Positions 16,201-25,523 of a stretch of DNA of 64,000 nucleotides are shown here, piece after piece. Location: NCBI RefSeq assembly GCF_003668995.1, contig NZ_CP033068.1, forward strand, positions 1,612,001-1,676,000. Reading direction: 5' to 3'. Source of the stretch: Flavobacterium sp. 140616W15 (GTDB lineage Bacteria > Bacteroidota > Bacteroidia > Flavobacteriales > Flavobacteriaceae). How positions within the stretch are numbered: position 1 is the first letter of the stretch; every line of letters begins with the position of its first letter. The position numbers and the translations under genes were made by a program. The notes beneath the pieces were generated by a model. The model was not told the origin of the DNA and searched no databases. It was given only the letters and a program-made list of their open reading frames with translations.

Positions 16201-16220
16201 GTATTAGAAATAATCTATTT

Positions 16221-17168
16221 TTAATCTACTCGTTTTACTGAAAGTTTATCTAAGCAAAAATAAGCTGCAGTATTAATTCCGTATGTTGGATCTGAGTCAG
16301 TAGATGCCATCTGGAAAATAAGATATTTTACTTCTCCTAAATTAGATAGCTTAGCGGCTGTTATATCTACCCATCCTGTAGGCATTACAAGAGAAGTTCC
16401 TGTGTGATTTGCTAATGTATGTATAATTGGAGCAGAGATAATTCCACTTGCATTAACTCCATAGATTAATAATTCGAAATGATCACCAGAAACAAATTTC
16501 TTTGCGAAACCATCTCCATTCAAACAACCATAATAAGGCCATGGATGCATATTAATTTTCAATCCTTTAACTTGGTATGTTCCTGTATTTCCTATTTTTA
16601 TCCAGTTTGAAAAACCACCTTCAGTAAAAGTTGTTCCCTGTGGATTTTTAGGATCTAAATAACTAGACCAATAAGCTACAATATAGGGATCTCCCGTTGT
16701 TCCTGGAGTTCCTGGTGCAATTGTAGAAGAAGTATTAAAACCACTTCCTGCCATAGTTCCCCATTGGTGAGGTACCCAACCATCTGATCCACCTGGAGCA
16801 GCTCCAGATCCGTAATCTTTAATATCATTTACGTTTGATACTATAAAACCATCCCAGTAGTTGTATCCAGCGGATGTAGCAGTATGCGAGAATGTAAATA
16901 TATCTACATTTAGCTTTGTATTAGAAACATAGGTATTTTCCCAATACTTACCGCCTGTTGTAATGGTTCCGCTTGCTAGTAAAGCATTAGTAAGGTTTAA
17001 GGTTGTTGTTGTTCCTATTGCAGGATCAGAGAGAATTCTTTTAGTTGATGCATTTGTACTGTTTACAGCTGCATTTGTATTACCATCAATTAAAACATCC
17101 TCATCATTACTACAGGACGATAGTCCTAAAAGTAAACCAACTGTCAAAAAATAAATTACTTTTTTCAT
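16221..17168 (-). CDS. DUF4465 surface lipoprotein of the cobalamin operon
   Basis: The 315-residue protein has a lipoprotein signal (LLLGLSSC, lipid-modified Cys about residue 19). The rest is a DUF4465 domain: YNYWDGFIVSNVNDIKDYG, SDGWVPHQWGTMAGSG, a YIVAYWSSY strand, LKINMHPWPYY and a final YFCLDKLSV. DUF4465 proteins recur in Bacteroidetes cobalamin-uptake loci next to BtuB and BtuG homologues, and are candidates for surface B12 capture. That role is inferred from context here. It is last in the operon, 79 bases after the preceding gene, and a run of five C lies 15-19 bases before the start codon. Confidence 0.85.
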   Translation of the reverse strand: MKKVIYFLTVGLLLGLSSCSNDEDVLIDGNTNAAVNSTNASTKRILSDPAIGTTTTLNLTNALLASGTITTGGKYWENTYVSNTKLNVDIFTFSHTATSAGYNYWDGFIVSNVNDIKDYGSGAAPGGSDGWVPHQWGTMAGSGFNTSSTIAPGTPGTTGDPYIVAYWSSYLDPKNPQGTTFTEGGFSNWIKIGNTGTYQVKGLKINMHPWPYYGCLNGDGFAKKFVSGDHFELLIYGVNASGIISAPIIHTLANHTGTSLVMPTGWVDITAAKLSNLGEVKYLIFQMASTDSDPTYGINTAAYFCLDKLSVKRVD

Positions 17169-17247
17169 TATTTATAAAATTAGGGGGTTAATAATTCTTC
17201 TTTAATTGTTTTTTCGATAGCATATTTTTTAGGATATGAAAATTTAA

Positions 17248-18474
17248 TTATTTGCTTTTTGCAAAATTTAAATCCTCTGCTTGCTTAAAATGACTGGTTA
17301 CCAAGTCTGTAGCACCTGCTTCTACAAATGTTGAAACATATACTTTAACAAAATCAATTCCAGGTAAGTGAACTTTCTTTCCATTATTATCTACAGCCCA
17401 GCTAATATCTATTGACGGATCTTTGATACCACCATACCCCCACTCGAAAGTTCCAACATTAAATGTTGTACCTTCTCCATCGCTTACATCTTTCACAGGC
17501 AAGTATATTTTTGTTCCTTTTAGTGTATAAGATTCACCCAACCATTGTGGATAATAATTATATCGCCTCCATTTTTTTGTTTTTGTAATAAAGTTGGATG
17601 TATTTTTATTATCTGTCCATTTAAGATATTCTTTATCAAACTGCCAATCTTTTGTGCCTGTTACGGCTGGTTTACTTGGATTTGGTTTGTTATATGTTAC
17701 TTCATAATTTTTGACAGTAGTAGATTTATGATGCTCGCTACCTGCAATTTCATACCATTCATTTTCGTCTGCAATCCCATTTTTATTGGCGTCATAAGCA
17801 ACGTGTATGCTTACAGGAGAAAACTTTAAGCTGCCACTGTTTTCATTCATTAAAACTGTAAAATCCCTTTTCCCGTGTACATTTATAACTGTATGGTCAA
17901 ATGCTGTAACTATAAATCCTCCAAAAGTTCCTAATCCAATATCATTACCTTCTATAAGATCAGACTGAATTTGTGCCATAACTTCTGGTTTAGTATTAAA
18001 TTCAAGATTGTCATTATTATAGCTTGGTGCAGGTAAATAATCAATAAGGGATACTGCTTTTGAAGTGTAGGTTTTACCTGTTTCTGAAACTTTAACTTTG
18101 GTTGAAGCTTGTTTTACTAATTTGTCTAATGTTACCGTTAGTTCTACTGCGTAATCAGCCGCTTGAGGAGCAATAAATTGTAACGTCTTAGTGTCTCCAA
18201 TAACAGAATCTTTAACAACTCCATCACTACCAGTTACTTTAACAGTCCATTTATATCGCGCAAGCTCTTTATCCCCATTTTCAATAAGCACTTCTGGATC
18301 TACAGTTACAACATTATATCTGCTTACTTTAAAATCTGAGGCTAATTTTAATGAGAGTGTAGCTTGTTTTACAGGTTGTGTTTCGGACTCTTCCTGTTTA
18401 GAATCGTCATTACTACAGCAATAAAAAATGCCAATAGCTAAGAGTAATAGACTATGTTTTAAATACTTTTTCAT
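17248..18474 (-). CDS. PKD-like surface lipoprotein of the cobalamin operon, copy 3
   Basis: The 408-residue lipoprotein (signal ending in GIFYCCSND) has an N-terminal PKD-like domain (ARYKWTVKVTGSDG, LQFIAPQAADYAVELTV) and a large C-terminal domain shared with the next two upstream genes: GTFGGFIVTAFDHTVINVHG, an EF-hand-like DANKNGIADENEWYEIAGSE, and SIDISWAVDNNGKKVHLPG. The Asp/Asn-rich loop probably binds calcium. Its position between BtuG-like and DUF4465 genes suggests a part in surface cobalamin capture, but no biochemical role is established to my knowledge. It starts seven bases after the previous gene, so the genes are tightly coupled. Confidence 0.8.
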   Translation of the reverse strand: MKKYLKHSLLLLAIGIFYCCSNDDSKQEESETQPVKQATLSLKLASDFKVSRYNVVTVDPEVLIENGDKELARYKWTVKVTGSDGVVKDSVIGDTKTLQFIAPQAADYAVELTVTLDKLVKQASTKVKVSETGKTYTSKAVSLIDYLPAPSYNNDNLEFNTKPEVMAQIQSDLIEGNDIGLGTFGGFIVTAFDHTVINVHGKRDFTVLMNENSGSLKFSPVSIHVAYDANKNGIADENEWYEIAGSEHHKSTTVKNYEVTYNKPNPSKPAVTGTKDWQFDKEYLKWTDNKNTSNFITKTKKWRRYNYYPQWLGESYTLKGTKIYLPVKDVSDGEGTTFNVGTFEWGYGGIKDPSIDISWAVDNNGKKVHLPGIDFVKVYVSTFVEAGATDLVTSHFKQAEDLNFAKSK

Positions 18475-18481
18475 ATTCTTA

Positions 18482-19716
18482 TTATTTTACTTTTTTTAAA
18501 TTGTATTTTTTTAATAAATGAAGATCTGCAGCACCCGCAAATTTAGTAGCCATTGATGATTGCTGATGACAAAGTCCCATTGGTTCACTAACACAGTTCA
18601 CAATTTTTATAAAATTTATCCCCGGCAGATTTACTTTATTTCCATTTTTATCAACTGCCCAATCAATATCAATATCAGGATTTACTGCATTTGCATATCC
18701 CCATTCTGGAGCGTTATAATTCCATAATGTAGTTTGACCCGGACGTGCAGTAACAAAATCTACATTAAGTTTTATTCCTTCATATGTAACTGTTTTTTGA
18801 CTAGCCCATAAAGGATAATATTCTTTTTTGGTTTTAGATCTTGGCATGTAATAGGTCTCAGATTGATTGTTTTCGCAAAAGATGTGTTCACGATCTGAAA
18901 ACATGTCATTGGGTCCTCCAACTACTACAGGTACACCTGCTGCTTTTTTATGATAGGTAATTTTAAAATCTTTAATTGTATTCTCTTTTGTGTGCTGGCT
19001 ACCTATGATCTCGTACCATTCATCTTCGTCTGGTTTTCCATTACCATTTTTATCGTAAGCAACATATATTAATCCAGGTGCTGGCGGATTAGCTTTATCC
19101 GTTAAATCGCCTCCATATACTTTAAAATCACTTTCGCCTGGCGCATTGATAACAGTATGATCGAAACCTACAATAATAGAACCTCCAAAACCTCCCAAAT
19201 CCAGCTGATACCCTACGCTGGTTTCATTAATTCTACCCAATGCAGTTCGTACTACATCATCTTTTGTAAATCCAACTTTATATAAATCGTTCGCAAACAT
19301 ACCCGGGGCAGGATTAAAGTCAAAAATGCTTGTTATATATGGATTGTAATTTTTAGTGTCATTGGTTACATTTACAATCGTTTTTTTACTTCCTTTTTTT
19401 CCATCCGCAGTAACATTCAATGTAAGTTCATAGGCACCTGAGTACAAGGCAATAAATCTTAAATCTTTAGAATTTCCGACAATAGAATCTGTAGTTTTGT
19501 TTAACGGATTTTTTGTTAAAACCCATTCGTAATTTGGATTTTTAACTGTTGTACTACTATTTATATTGAGCACACTAAACATAGCTACTTCATGTTTTTC
19601 TTGAAGTGTAATTTCTGTTGGTTTTATACCTTCTTCTGATTTTGTATCATCATCACTACTACTGCATCCTATAACTAAGAAGGCAAGGAATAATAAATGG
19701 GTTACTTTTTTTTCAT
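18482..19716 (-). pseudogene. PKD-like surface lipoprotein, copy 2, frameshifted at its start
   Basis: From 19582 down the frame is intact and homologous to both neighbours (LGGFGGSIIVGFDHTVIN, DKNGNGKPDEDEWYEI, DIDIDWAVDKNGNKVNLPG). Its lipoprotein leader exists upstream but is out of frame: ATG at 19714-19716 is followed by A8, and nine A would give MKKKVTHLLFLAFLVIGCSS, a perfect lipoprotein signal. The break thus lies in the homopolymer directly after the start codon (19706-19713). This may be a sequence error, since six other genes show the same lesion, or an on/off slippage switch. Restored length is about 411 residues. Confidence 0.8.
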
Positions 19717-19757
19717 GGGTTCTGGTTTTATAGTTTTAATTTAAAATCCTTTTTAAT

Positions 19758-21053
19758 TTATGGTCTCGTCGGAATATTTTCTCCTAAAAGGTGCAAATCT
19801 GTTGCTCCCATTATTTCGGTAGAAGTTTCTCCGAGCCATCCTGCTTGCTGATTGAGACCATTGTAAACTTTCACAAAATCAATTCCAGGAAGGTGAATTT
19901 TATTTCCGTTTTTATCTATAGCCCAATCAATATCTATTGCTGAGTCATTGTCATTATTAGGAGCATTATCAGCATATCCGTATAAAAACGCATACTGAAC
20001 AAAATAACTTCCTGTGCCGCTTTCATCAACGGCATTATCGGGTAATCTTGTACCTTTAAAAGTGATTTTATCTTGATCTTTAAGCCATTTTGGCCAATAG
20101 TCTAGTGAGTGGTTATAAGCATTGTTTTGTGCTAGATAACCTGTTTTCCCCTGATTGTCTTTCCATAATATATACTCTACATCAGTAAAAAGCACTGTTC
20201 CCGTACCACCTCCAGGAACAGGAACTTTGTTTGGATCTGGTCTATAATAAGTGATTTCATAATCCTTGATAGTTTTTTCCATTTTATGTCCTGCTCCTTC
20301 TATTTCGTACCATTCATCATCTGGAAGTCCGTTTTTATTTTTGTCGTAAGACACCATTATAACTCCCGCCTCACTGCTCCCACCTCGCATGGTTGCATCT
20401 GGATTAGGATTAGCGTCTGCCCAAAAAGCATTTCCTAACACTCTAAAATCGCGTTTGCCTTTCACATTTACAATTGTATGATCAAAACCAAAAACGATAT
20501 AACCGCCAAATGCACCAAGTGAAATTAGATCTCCGTTTTTCTTGGTTAGATAGGAATTGGCTCTCGTTAAAATTTTATCAAATGTTTCTCCATCATTGGC
20601 AGCTGGTAAATCATTAATAAACTGCCCAGGTGCTGGTTTAAAATCAAATACTTTGGCGATAAAGGTTTTATATTCTTTAGCCTCTTTACTTATATGTACT
20701 TTTACTTTTTGTGTTTGTGTAGTCCCCTTATCGTTTATAATTACTGATAATTCATAAGTTCCAATTTCTGCAGCTACAAACAAGGCTTCTTTTGCTGTGG
20801 TATTTACCAAAGAATAATTATCTGATGGAGCATTTGTCATACTCCAATTGTATGTTGCATTTGTACTTGCTGTACTATTTATAGTTATTGCTAGTATGGT
20901 AGCTCTTTGTGCATTATACTCATTGTTTGCAATACCTCCTGTTGGTGGATTGCCGTTATCTGTACCATCGTCTCCACTAGAGCAATTGGTTACCAATGCT
21001 GCCGCGAGTATAAAGAATAACGCTCGGAAATGTTTTAAAGGTTTATTATACAT
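19758..21053 (-). CDS. PKD-like surface lipoprotein of the cobalamin operon, copy 1
   Basis: This 431-residue lipoprotein (leader ending in ALVTNCSSG) has an N-terminal PKD-like part (NATYNWSMTNAPSD) and the shared C-terminal domain (GAFGGYIVFGFDHTIVNVKG, DKNKNGLPDDEWYEIEGAGH, AIDIDWAIDKNGNKIHLPG, and the ending ETSTEIMGATDLHLLG). The D-x-N-x-N-G-x-x-D pattern is a calcium-binding-type loop. It begins 10 bases after the BtuG-like gene. Of the three paralogues it has the fullest form of the C-terminal motif and could be the ancestral copy. Surface location follows from its lipoprotein signal and operon partners. Confidence 0.83.
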   Translation of the reverse strand: MYNKPLKHFRALFFILAAALVTNCSSGDDGTDNGNPPTGGIANNEYNAQRATILAITINSTASTNATYNWSMTNAPSDNYSLVNTTAKEALFVAAEIGTYELSVIINDKGTTQTQKVKVHISKEAKEYKTFIAKVFDFKPAPGQFINDLPAANDGETFDKILTRANSYLTKKNGDLISLGAFGGYIVFGFDHTIVNVKGKRDFRVLGNAFWADANPNPDATMRGGSSEAGVIMVSYDKNKNGLPDDEWYEIEGAGHKMEKTIKDYEITYYRPDPNKVPVPGGGTGTVLFTDVEYILWKDNQGKTGYLAQNNAYNHSLDYWPKWLKDQDKITFKGTRLPDNAVDESGTGSYFVQYAFLYGYADNAPNNDNDSAIDIDWAIDKNGNKIHLPGIDFVKVYNGLNQQAGWLGETSTEIMGATDLHLLGENIPTRP

Positions 21054-21063
21054 AATTACTATT

Positions 21064-22209
21064 TTAGTTTTTGGTTATAAAAGCAATATGGGCAGGTATA
21101 TTTCCCGCGGTAGTTTTCCATTTTAGTTTTCCCTCTGGGGTAAAGCAATAGATATAGCCTGTTACAACATAATTCTGTGCATCGGTGATGTAAATTTCTT
21201 TTGTTTCGGGATTTACCTGTAATCCATAAGGAATCATTATTTGTTTATCTGTGCCATCTGTAATTATCTTATCGCTAATTATCTTTTTGGTTTTTGTATC
21301 TAATATCCCGTAGGTTACTTTATTACTATTGGTTAGATAGCTCCATGATACGCTATAGAAATAGAGTAAATCATCTACTAAACACATTCCTAAAACTGGA
21401 ATATCGAGTTGCATTTTTTTCTCATCTGTTTTAGTATCAATTACAAACAGGTTTGATGGTGTATTGTAATAATCTCCTCTGGAACTCACATAAATATCTC
21501 CTCGGCTGTCTATTTGCATACTATAAAGGTTGATACCTACATCTATCTTTTTTATTTCAGTAAAAGTTTCAAGATCTATTACAGACACTGTTCTGTCGTA
21601 ATTAGGGACTCTGTAACCTCCTGAATTGGCAACATATAATTTTCCGTTACTTACCACCATTTGCTCTGGTTGATAGCCCACATTTACTTTGCGTTTAATT
21701 TCTAATGAAGTGGTATCGATTTCTGCAACAAAACCAATCTCTGCATTAGGATCAATGGCTACAGGTCCTGAATAAGAACTCACATAGGCTTTGTCTTTAT
21801 AAAAAGCGACATAACGACAATTAGGAATATCAATTTTTTTGATACGTTTTGCCGACCATTTGTCGATTATTTCAACTTTATTTGAGCAATTGATTACGGC
21901 ATAAACCTTATTGCCATATATTTTTATATCGTTGCCTACATCACCCAATTCTTTTATAACTGTTGGGTTTCTCTCAGAATAAATATCGGTTGTATAGTTT
22001 CCGGTTCTGTAATTAAATATATCAATACTTGCCCGGTTCATCCCCATATTCCCTTCGTTAAGGAGATAAAAACCTTCTATCTTTCCGTCACTTCTTGGTG
22101 CAGCAACACTTTTATCTGATGATGGAAAAATGGTTTCTTCTTCTCTACAAGAAGTAAAAGAAAGGGCTATAAATAAACCTAGAATTAATTGTGTAGTTAT
22201 CTTTTTCAT
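21064..22209 (-). CDS. btuG: BtuG-like cobalamin-binding surface lipoprotein
   Basis: The 381-residue lipoprotein (ALSFTSCREE) forms a YncE/DUF5074-type seven-bladed propeller. Repeats are visible as GNDIKIYGNKVYAVINCSNK, MVVSNGKLYVANSGGY, MQIDSRGDIYVSSRGDYY and LQVNPETKEIYITDAQNY. In gut Bacteroides the homologous BtuG sits on the outer surface, binds B12 with very high affinity and passes it to BtuB. The start codon overlaps the TonB receptor stop by four bases (ATGA), so the two are translationally coupled, which fits the known BtuB-BtuG complex. The riboswitch upstream supports B12 rather than another ligand. Confidence 0.87.
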   Translation of the reverse strand: MKKITTQLILGLFIALSFTSCREEETIFPSSDKSVAAPRSDGKIEGFYLLNEGNMGMNRASIDIFNYRTGNYTTDIYSERNPTVIKELGDVGNDIKIYGNKVYAVINCSNKVEIIDKWSAKRIKKIDIPNCRYVAFYKDKAYVSSYSGPVAIDPNAEIGFVAEIDTTSLEIKRKVNVGYQPEQMVVSNGKLYVANSGGYRVPNYDRTVSVIDLETFTEIKKIDVGINLYSMQIDSRGDIYVSSRGDYYNTPSNLFVIDTKTDEKKMQLDIPVLGMCLVDDLLYFYSVSWSYLTNSNKVTYGILDTKTKKIISDKIITDGTDKQIMIPYGLQVNPETKEIYITDAQNYVVTGYIYCFTPEGKLKWKTTAGNIPAHIAFITKN

Positions 22210-24257
22210 AGCGCAATGCTGATTATAAATTTCATTGTACGTCCTGGCATAGGATAATTGTATATAACCTCATACTGCTGATTAAGTACATTGTTTAGCT
22301 CTATTGTTCCTTTTATCAAATATTTACTTAAAGTAAAAGACTTTTGTACTGCTAGATCATGAGTGTACCAAGGCTGAATTTCATTGATTTTAATATTGTT
22401 TACATTACCGTTATATCGTTTTCCTACATATACAAAACTGTAGTTGAAATTCCATGTTTTATAATCAGCATTTAATATCCCAGACCCACTATGCCAAGGC
22501 GTGTAAGGTATTTGATCTCCATAAGATGATAATTCCAGTCCAGCAAATTTGGTATAATCCCTGCTTTCTGAATAAGTATAGGTAAGATTGGTAGCTAAGT
22601 TTACTTTGCCAATATGCATTCCCACATTAAGTACCGATTCTATCCCCTTCCCTTTCACCTGTCCCATATTGGTCATCATCCAACGAAATAAATTTCCTGT
22701 TGGAGCTGCTACAATTTTATCTTTGGTATTGGTGTAATAACCATCTACCTGAATAGATATTTTATCAAAGAAACTATTCTCAATGGGCAAATTATAAGTG
22801 AATCCAATATCATATTGGTTCATATATTCGGGTCTTAAAGTACTTGACCCAACCATAGTATAGTATAAATCATTAAAAGTGGGCATTCTAAAAATGCGTT
22901 TTGCAAATGCTCTTAAATTAAAATCGTAGTCTTTAAATGGGGTATATCCTATAAATAAGGCAGGAGTAAACTCTTTTTTATCAGGAGCTTTAGCGTTATA
23001 TCGCACTTCCTCCTGAACATAAGTACCAACAACACTACCTAATGCTTTAAACTGCCCTAGCCTAAAGGAACTAGCCAAAGAAAATAATGCTGTATAACGT
23101 TGCGGAAAAGAAAATTGAGTCTGTATGCCTTTTCTCGTAGCATTAAGTTTATTGTATTGAAAATCGGTAGATAACGAAACATCCCATGTGGGTAATATGT
23201 TGTACATATTTACAGCTGAGAAGTATATTTCCTGCTGATAATAACTATCGTCCGATTGTGCTCCTTCGGTTACTGTTTCGCCTAATATATTCGTAGTATC
23301 TCTGGCAACATAATGCGTATAATCATAAGCATATTTTGCCTTAGCCTGAAATTTGTATTTTTTCGAAAAATCTTTAATTAGTGAGGTTTGTGCGAAGAAA
23401 TTTTTATCATATTGTCTAAAACCATCAGAAAACTTATTTTCGACAATTGCTCCTGGTGCTCCCCTATCCGAATCGTAATAATATACTTTAGCGTCCCAAG
23501 ATCCATTCTTCATTTTTCCGTAAAGACCTGATTCAAATCGTAGTGCTTCTATATCACTATTATGTCTTGTGGCTGTGGTATCGTAGGCTACGGAACCGTC
23601 CTGATTGTTTCTTTTGTATCTAAATTTGTATTCACCATTAGATTTTATATATTCAGAACTCACGCTCATACTTACTTTGTCACTTAATTTTTGTTCCCAT
23701 CTAAAAGACGGGTTGAAATAATTTATAGACATGGTTTTAAATCGAACCAATAGATTTGTTTTTTTTCCATTTTCAAAAACAGGCCGTTTGGTTCTTAAAT
23801 AAATAGTAGAAGCCGCTGCAAAGTCTTTTGCTGACTGAAAAATTTCGCTTTTTTGACCGTTGTACATGGTAAGAGATTCCATGTCATCTAAGGAGTATTT
23901 ACCCAAATCAGTGACTCCGTTTTGTGCATTTCCTAGTTGTATGCCGTCATAAAAAACACCTACGTGGTGTGTTCCCATATTACGGACATCTACAGTTTTA
24001 AGTCCTCCAAGTCCTCCATAATCTTTAATTTGAGTTCCTGCAAAATAGCGTAGTGCATCTGCAACATTATGACTAGCTAAGTTTTCTAGTAATTTTCCAG
24101 AAAGACTTTGCACAGGAATTACTTCTTGATAAGGCTTAGTTTTTAGAATTACTTCTTTTAATTTACGAATACTATCATTAGATGCTTGAGAGTAAAGCAA
24201 AAATGGAGTAAATAACGTTAAAACGAATAAAGGGACTTTGTTTTTATTATACATCAC
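22206..24257 (-). CDS. btuB: BtuB-like TonB-dependent cobalamin receptor
   Basis: This 683-residue outer-membrane receptor has a signal peptide (VPLFVLTLFTPFLLYSQ), a TonB-box/plug region (KLKEVILKTKPYQEVIPVQS, DALRYFAGTQIKDYGGLGG, VDVRNMGTHHVGVFYDG) and a 22-strand-type barrel ending in an aromatic-rich strand (MKFIISIAL). It lacks the N-terminal CarboxypepD domain of SusC-type receptors and its length fits BtuB. The cobalamin riboswitch and terminator lie directly upstream, and the BtuG-like gene overlaps its end. It would take up B12 across the outer membrane using TonB energy. No inner-membrane BtuCDF genes are in the window. Confidence 0.88.
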   Translation of the reverse strand: MMYNKNKVPLFVLTLFTPFLLYSQASNDSIRKLKEVILKTKPYQEVIPVQSLSGKLLENLASHNVADALRYFAGTQIKDYGGLGGLKTVDVRNMGTHHVGVFYDGIQLGNAQNGVTDLGKYSLDDMESLTMYNGQKSEIFQSAKDFAAASTIYLRTKRPVFENGKKTNLLVRFKTMSINYFNPSFRWEQKLSDKVSMSVSSEYIKSNGEYKFRYKRNNQDGSVAYDTTATRHNSDIEALRFESGLYGKMKNGSWDAKVYYYDSDRGAPGAIVENKFSDGFRQYDKNFFAQTSLIKDFSKKYKFQAKAKYAYDYTHYVARDTTNILGETVTEGAQSDDSYYQQEIYFSAVNMYNILPTWDVSLSTDFQYNKLNATRKGIQTQFSFPQRYTALFSLASSFRLGQFKALGSVVGTYVQEEVRYNAKAPDKKEFTPALFIGYTPFKDYDFNLRAFAKRIFRMPTFNDLYYTMVGSSTLRPEYMNQYDIGFTYNLPIENSFFDKISIQVDGYYTNTKDKIVAAPTGNLFRWMMTNMGQVKGKGIESVLNVGMHIGKVNLATNLTYTYSESRDYTKFAGLELSSYGDQIPYTPWHSGSGILNADYKTWNFNYSFVYVGKRYNGNVNNIKINEIQPWYTHDLAVQKSFTLSKYLIKGTIELNNVLNQQYEVIYNYPMPGRTMKFIISIAL

Positions 24258-24305
24258 TAAATAAATTATAAAAACTTATCGGGGTATAATAATGCAGAAG
24301 CATAA

Positions 24306-24334
24306 GAAAAAAAGCCCATTATAGAATAATAGGG
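24306..24334 (-). terminator. Riboswitch expression platform: intrinsic terminator
   Basis: On the minus strand, CCC-T-ATTAT-TCT-ATAAT-GGG forms a bulged stem followed by CTTTTTTTC, about 50 bases before the BtuB start and about 55 after the aptamer. It is placed to stop transcription when the aptamer is bound. Control by termination rather than by hiding the ribosome site is inferred from this structure. Confidence 0.65.
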
Positions 24335-24387
24335 TGAATTTCTTGTTCTTCAACTTTGTTCCTCGAAAGTTTTAAACTATGTGATTT

Positions 24388-24527
24388 TGGCAGGTCTCCT
24401 GACTTATTCTATCCTTAAAACTGCCTTCCCATTTGCTTGAGCAAACAGTGACATTAGTAACGTTTAAAGACTTATATAGAACTTACAGTAGCGGGCCTGT
24501 TCAGGATTTACACCTGATTCCCTTTTA
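24388..24527 (-). ncRNA. Cobalamin (AdoCbl) riboswitch aptamer
   Basis: The minus strand carries the cobalamin aptamer landmarks in order: GGGAATCAGGTGTAAATCC, ACAGGCCCGCTACTGTAAG, the B12-box-like GTCACTG, GGGAAGGC, and the closing AGTCAGGAGACCTGCC. The B12 box reads GTCACTG where GCCACTG is commonest, a tolerated change. It lies directly upstream of the BtuB-like receptor operon and will reduce its expression when B12 is plentiful. Confidence 0.95.
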
Positions 24528-24867
24528 ACTATTTTAACTTAAATTATAAGAAAAAATAGACCAAAATTTTAAGCAAAGATATAACTATACTTCATAAAAA
24601 ATAATTGTTATTTAATAAAATTATAATTTTTGCAATAAAATCATCAAAAATAATGTCATATCTATAATTAGCTAAAACAATAAGCTTCTTGTGTTTCTTA
24701 ATTCAAATAGTGAATGCATATATGGCATTATAAAGGGATAATATAAGGCTATAATCCCTCCTATTTTGCTGTTAAATTGTTACTAAGAATTGAAGTTATT
24801 TTATACTGTAATTAAAGTAAGATATTACACTACTTTGTCATAAAACACACATTACCTGTATCTTTGA

Positions 24868-24899
24868 TTTGGAATTACCTATATTTTTAAGTATTTTTG
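24868..24899 (+). promoter_or_regulatory. Bacteroidetes-type promoter of the DUF1810 gene
   Basis: TTTG at 24868-24871, a 20-base spacer and TATTTTTG at 24892-24899 match the -33 TTTG / -7 TAnnTTTG pattern. It would start transcription about 25 bases before the ATG at 24930. Confidence 0.5.
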
Positions 24900-24929
24900 C
24901 ACTCTTTTTTTACCCAACAAGACATTATA

Positions 24930-25393
24930 ATGCCAAACACAAACAAAGATTTAATCCGCTTTTTAGAAGCACAAAACCATCTGTATCTTACTGCTCTTTC
25001 TGAAATAAAAAAGGGCAAAAAGAAACCCACTGGATGTGGTTTATCTTCCCTCAAATTGCAGGATTAGGTACTAGCGATACTTCTAAATACTATGCTATTC
25101 TAGATTTAAATGAAGCGGCTGAATTTGTCGCGCATCCCATCCTAGGAAAACATCTTATCGAGATTTCTGAGTTAATACTAACTTTTAAAATGAAATCTGC
25201 TGAATCAATTCTAGGAGAATTAGAAGCTAGAAAATTGAGATCTTCGATGACGCTTTTTACTTTGGTAGAAAATAGTAATCCTATTTTTCAGGAAGTATTA
25301 GATACTTTCTTTTCAGGAGAACAAGACCCGCTTACTTTGTCCATTATTAATTCAATTATAGAGGCGTCTATTGAAACAACTACACTGTTATAA
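24930..25393 (+). pseudogene. DUF1810 family protein, frameshifted
   Basis: The N-terminus (ATG 24930, DLIRFLEAQNHLYLTALSEI, the opening typical of DUF1810) is in a different frame from the rest. Adding one A at 25023-25025 gives KKGKKKTHWMWFIFPQIAGL, the family's hallmark HWMWFIFPQ, and a continuous protein of about 154 residues that also contains HPILGKHLIEISELIL. DUF1810 proteins are small cytoplasmic proteins of unknown function, of about this length. Nothing else in the gene is damaged. The single-A loss is the same lesion as in six other genes of this window. Confidence 0.85.
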
Positions 25394-25421
25394 AGCAGTA
25401 TTACAATAGATTATTTACTCA

Positions 25422-25470
25422 AAAAAAACACTACGTCGTATTTGCCCACGCAAATCTGTAGTGTTTTTTT
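25422..25470. terminator. Bidirectional terminator
   Basis: AAAAAAACACTAC (25422-25434) pairs with GTAGTGTTTTTTT (25458-25470), with an inner ATTTG/CAAAT stem. It separates the convergent DUF1810 gene and the esterase gene that ends at 25524. Confidence 0.85.
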
Positions 25471-25523
25471 AGTTTATATAATCATATCATTTTTTATACA
25501 TCAAAACAATACAATCTTCATCC

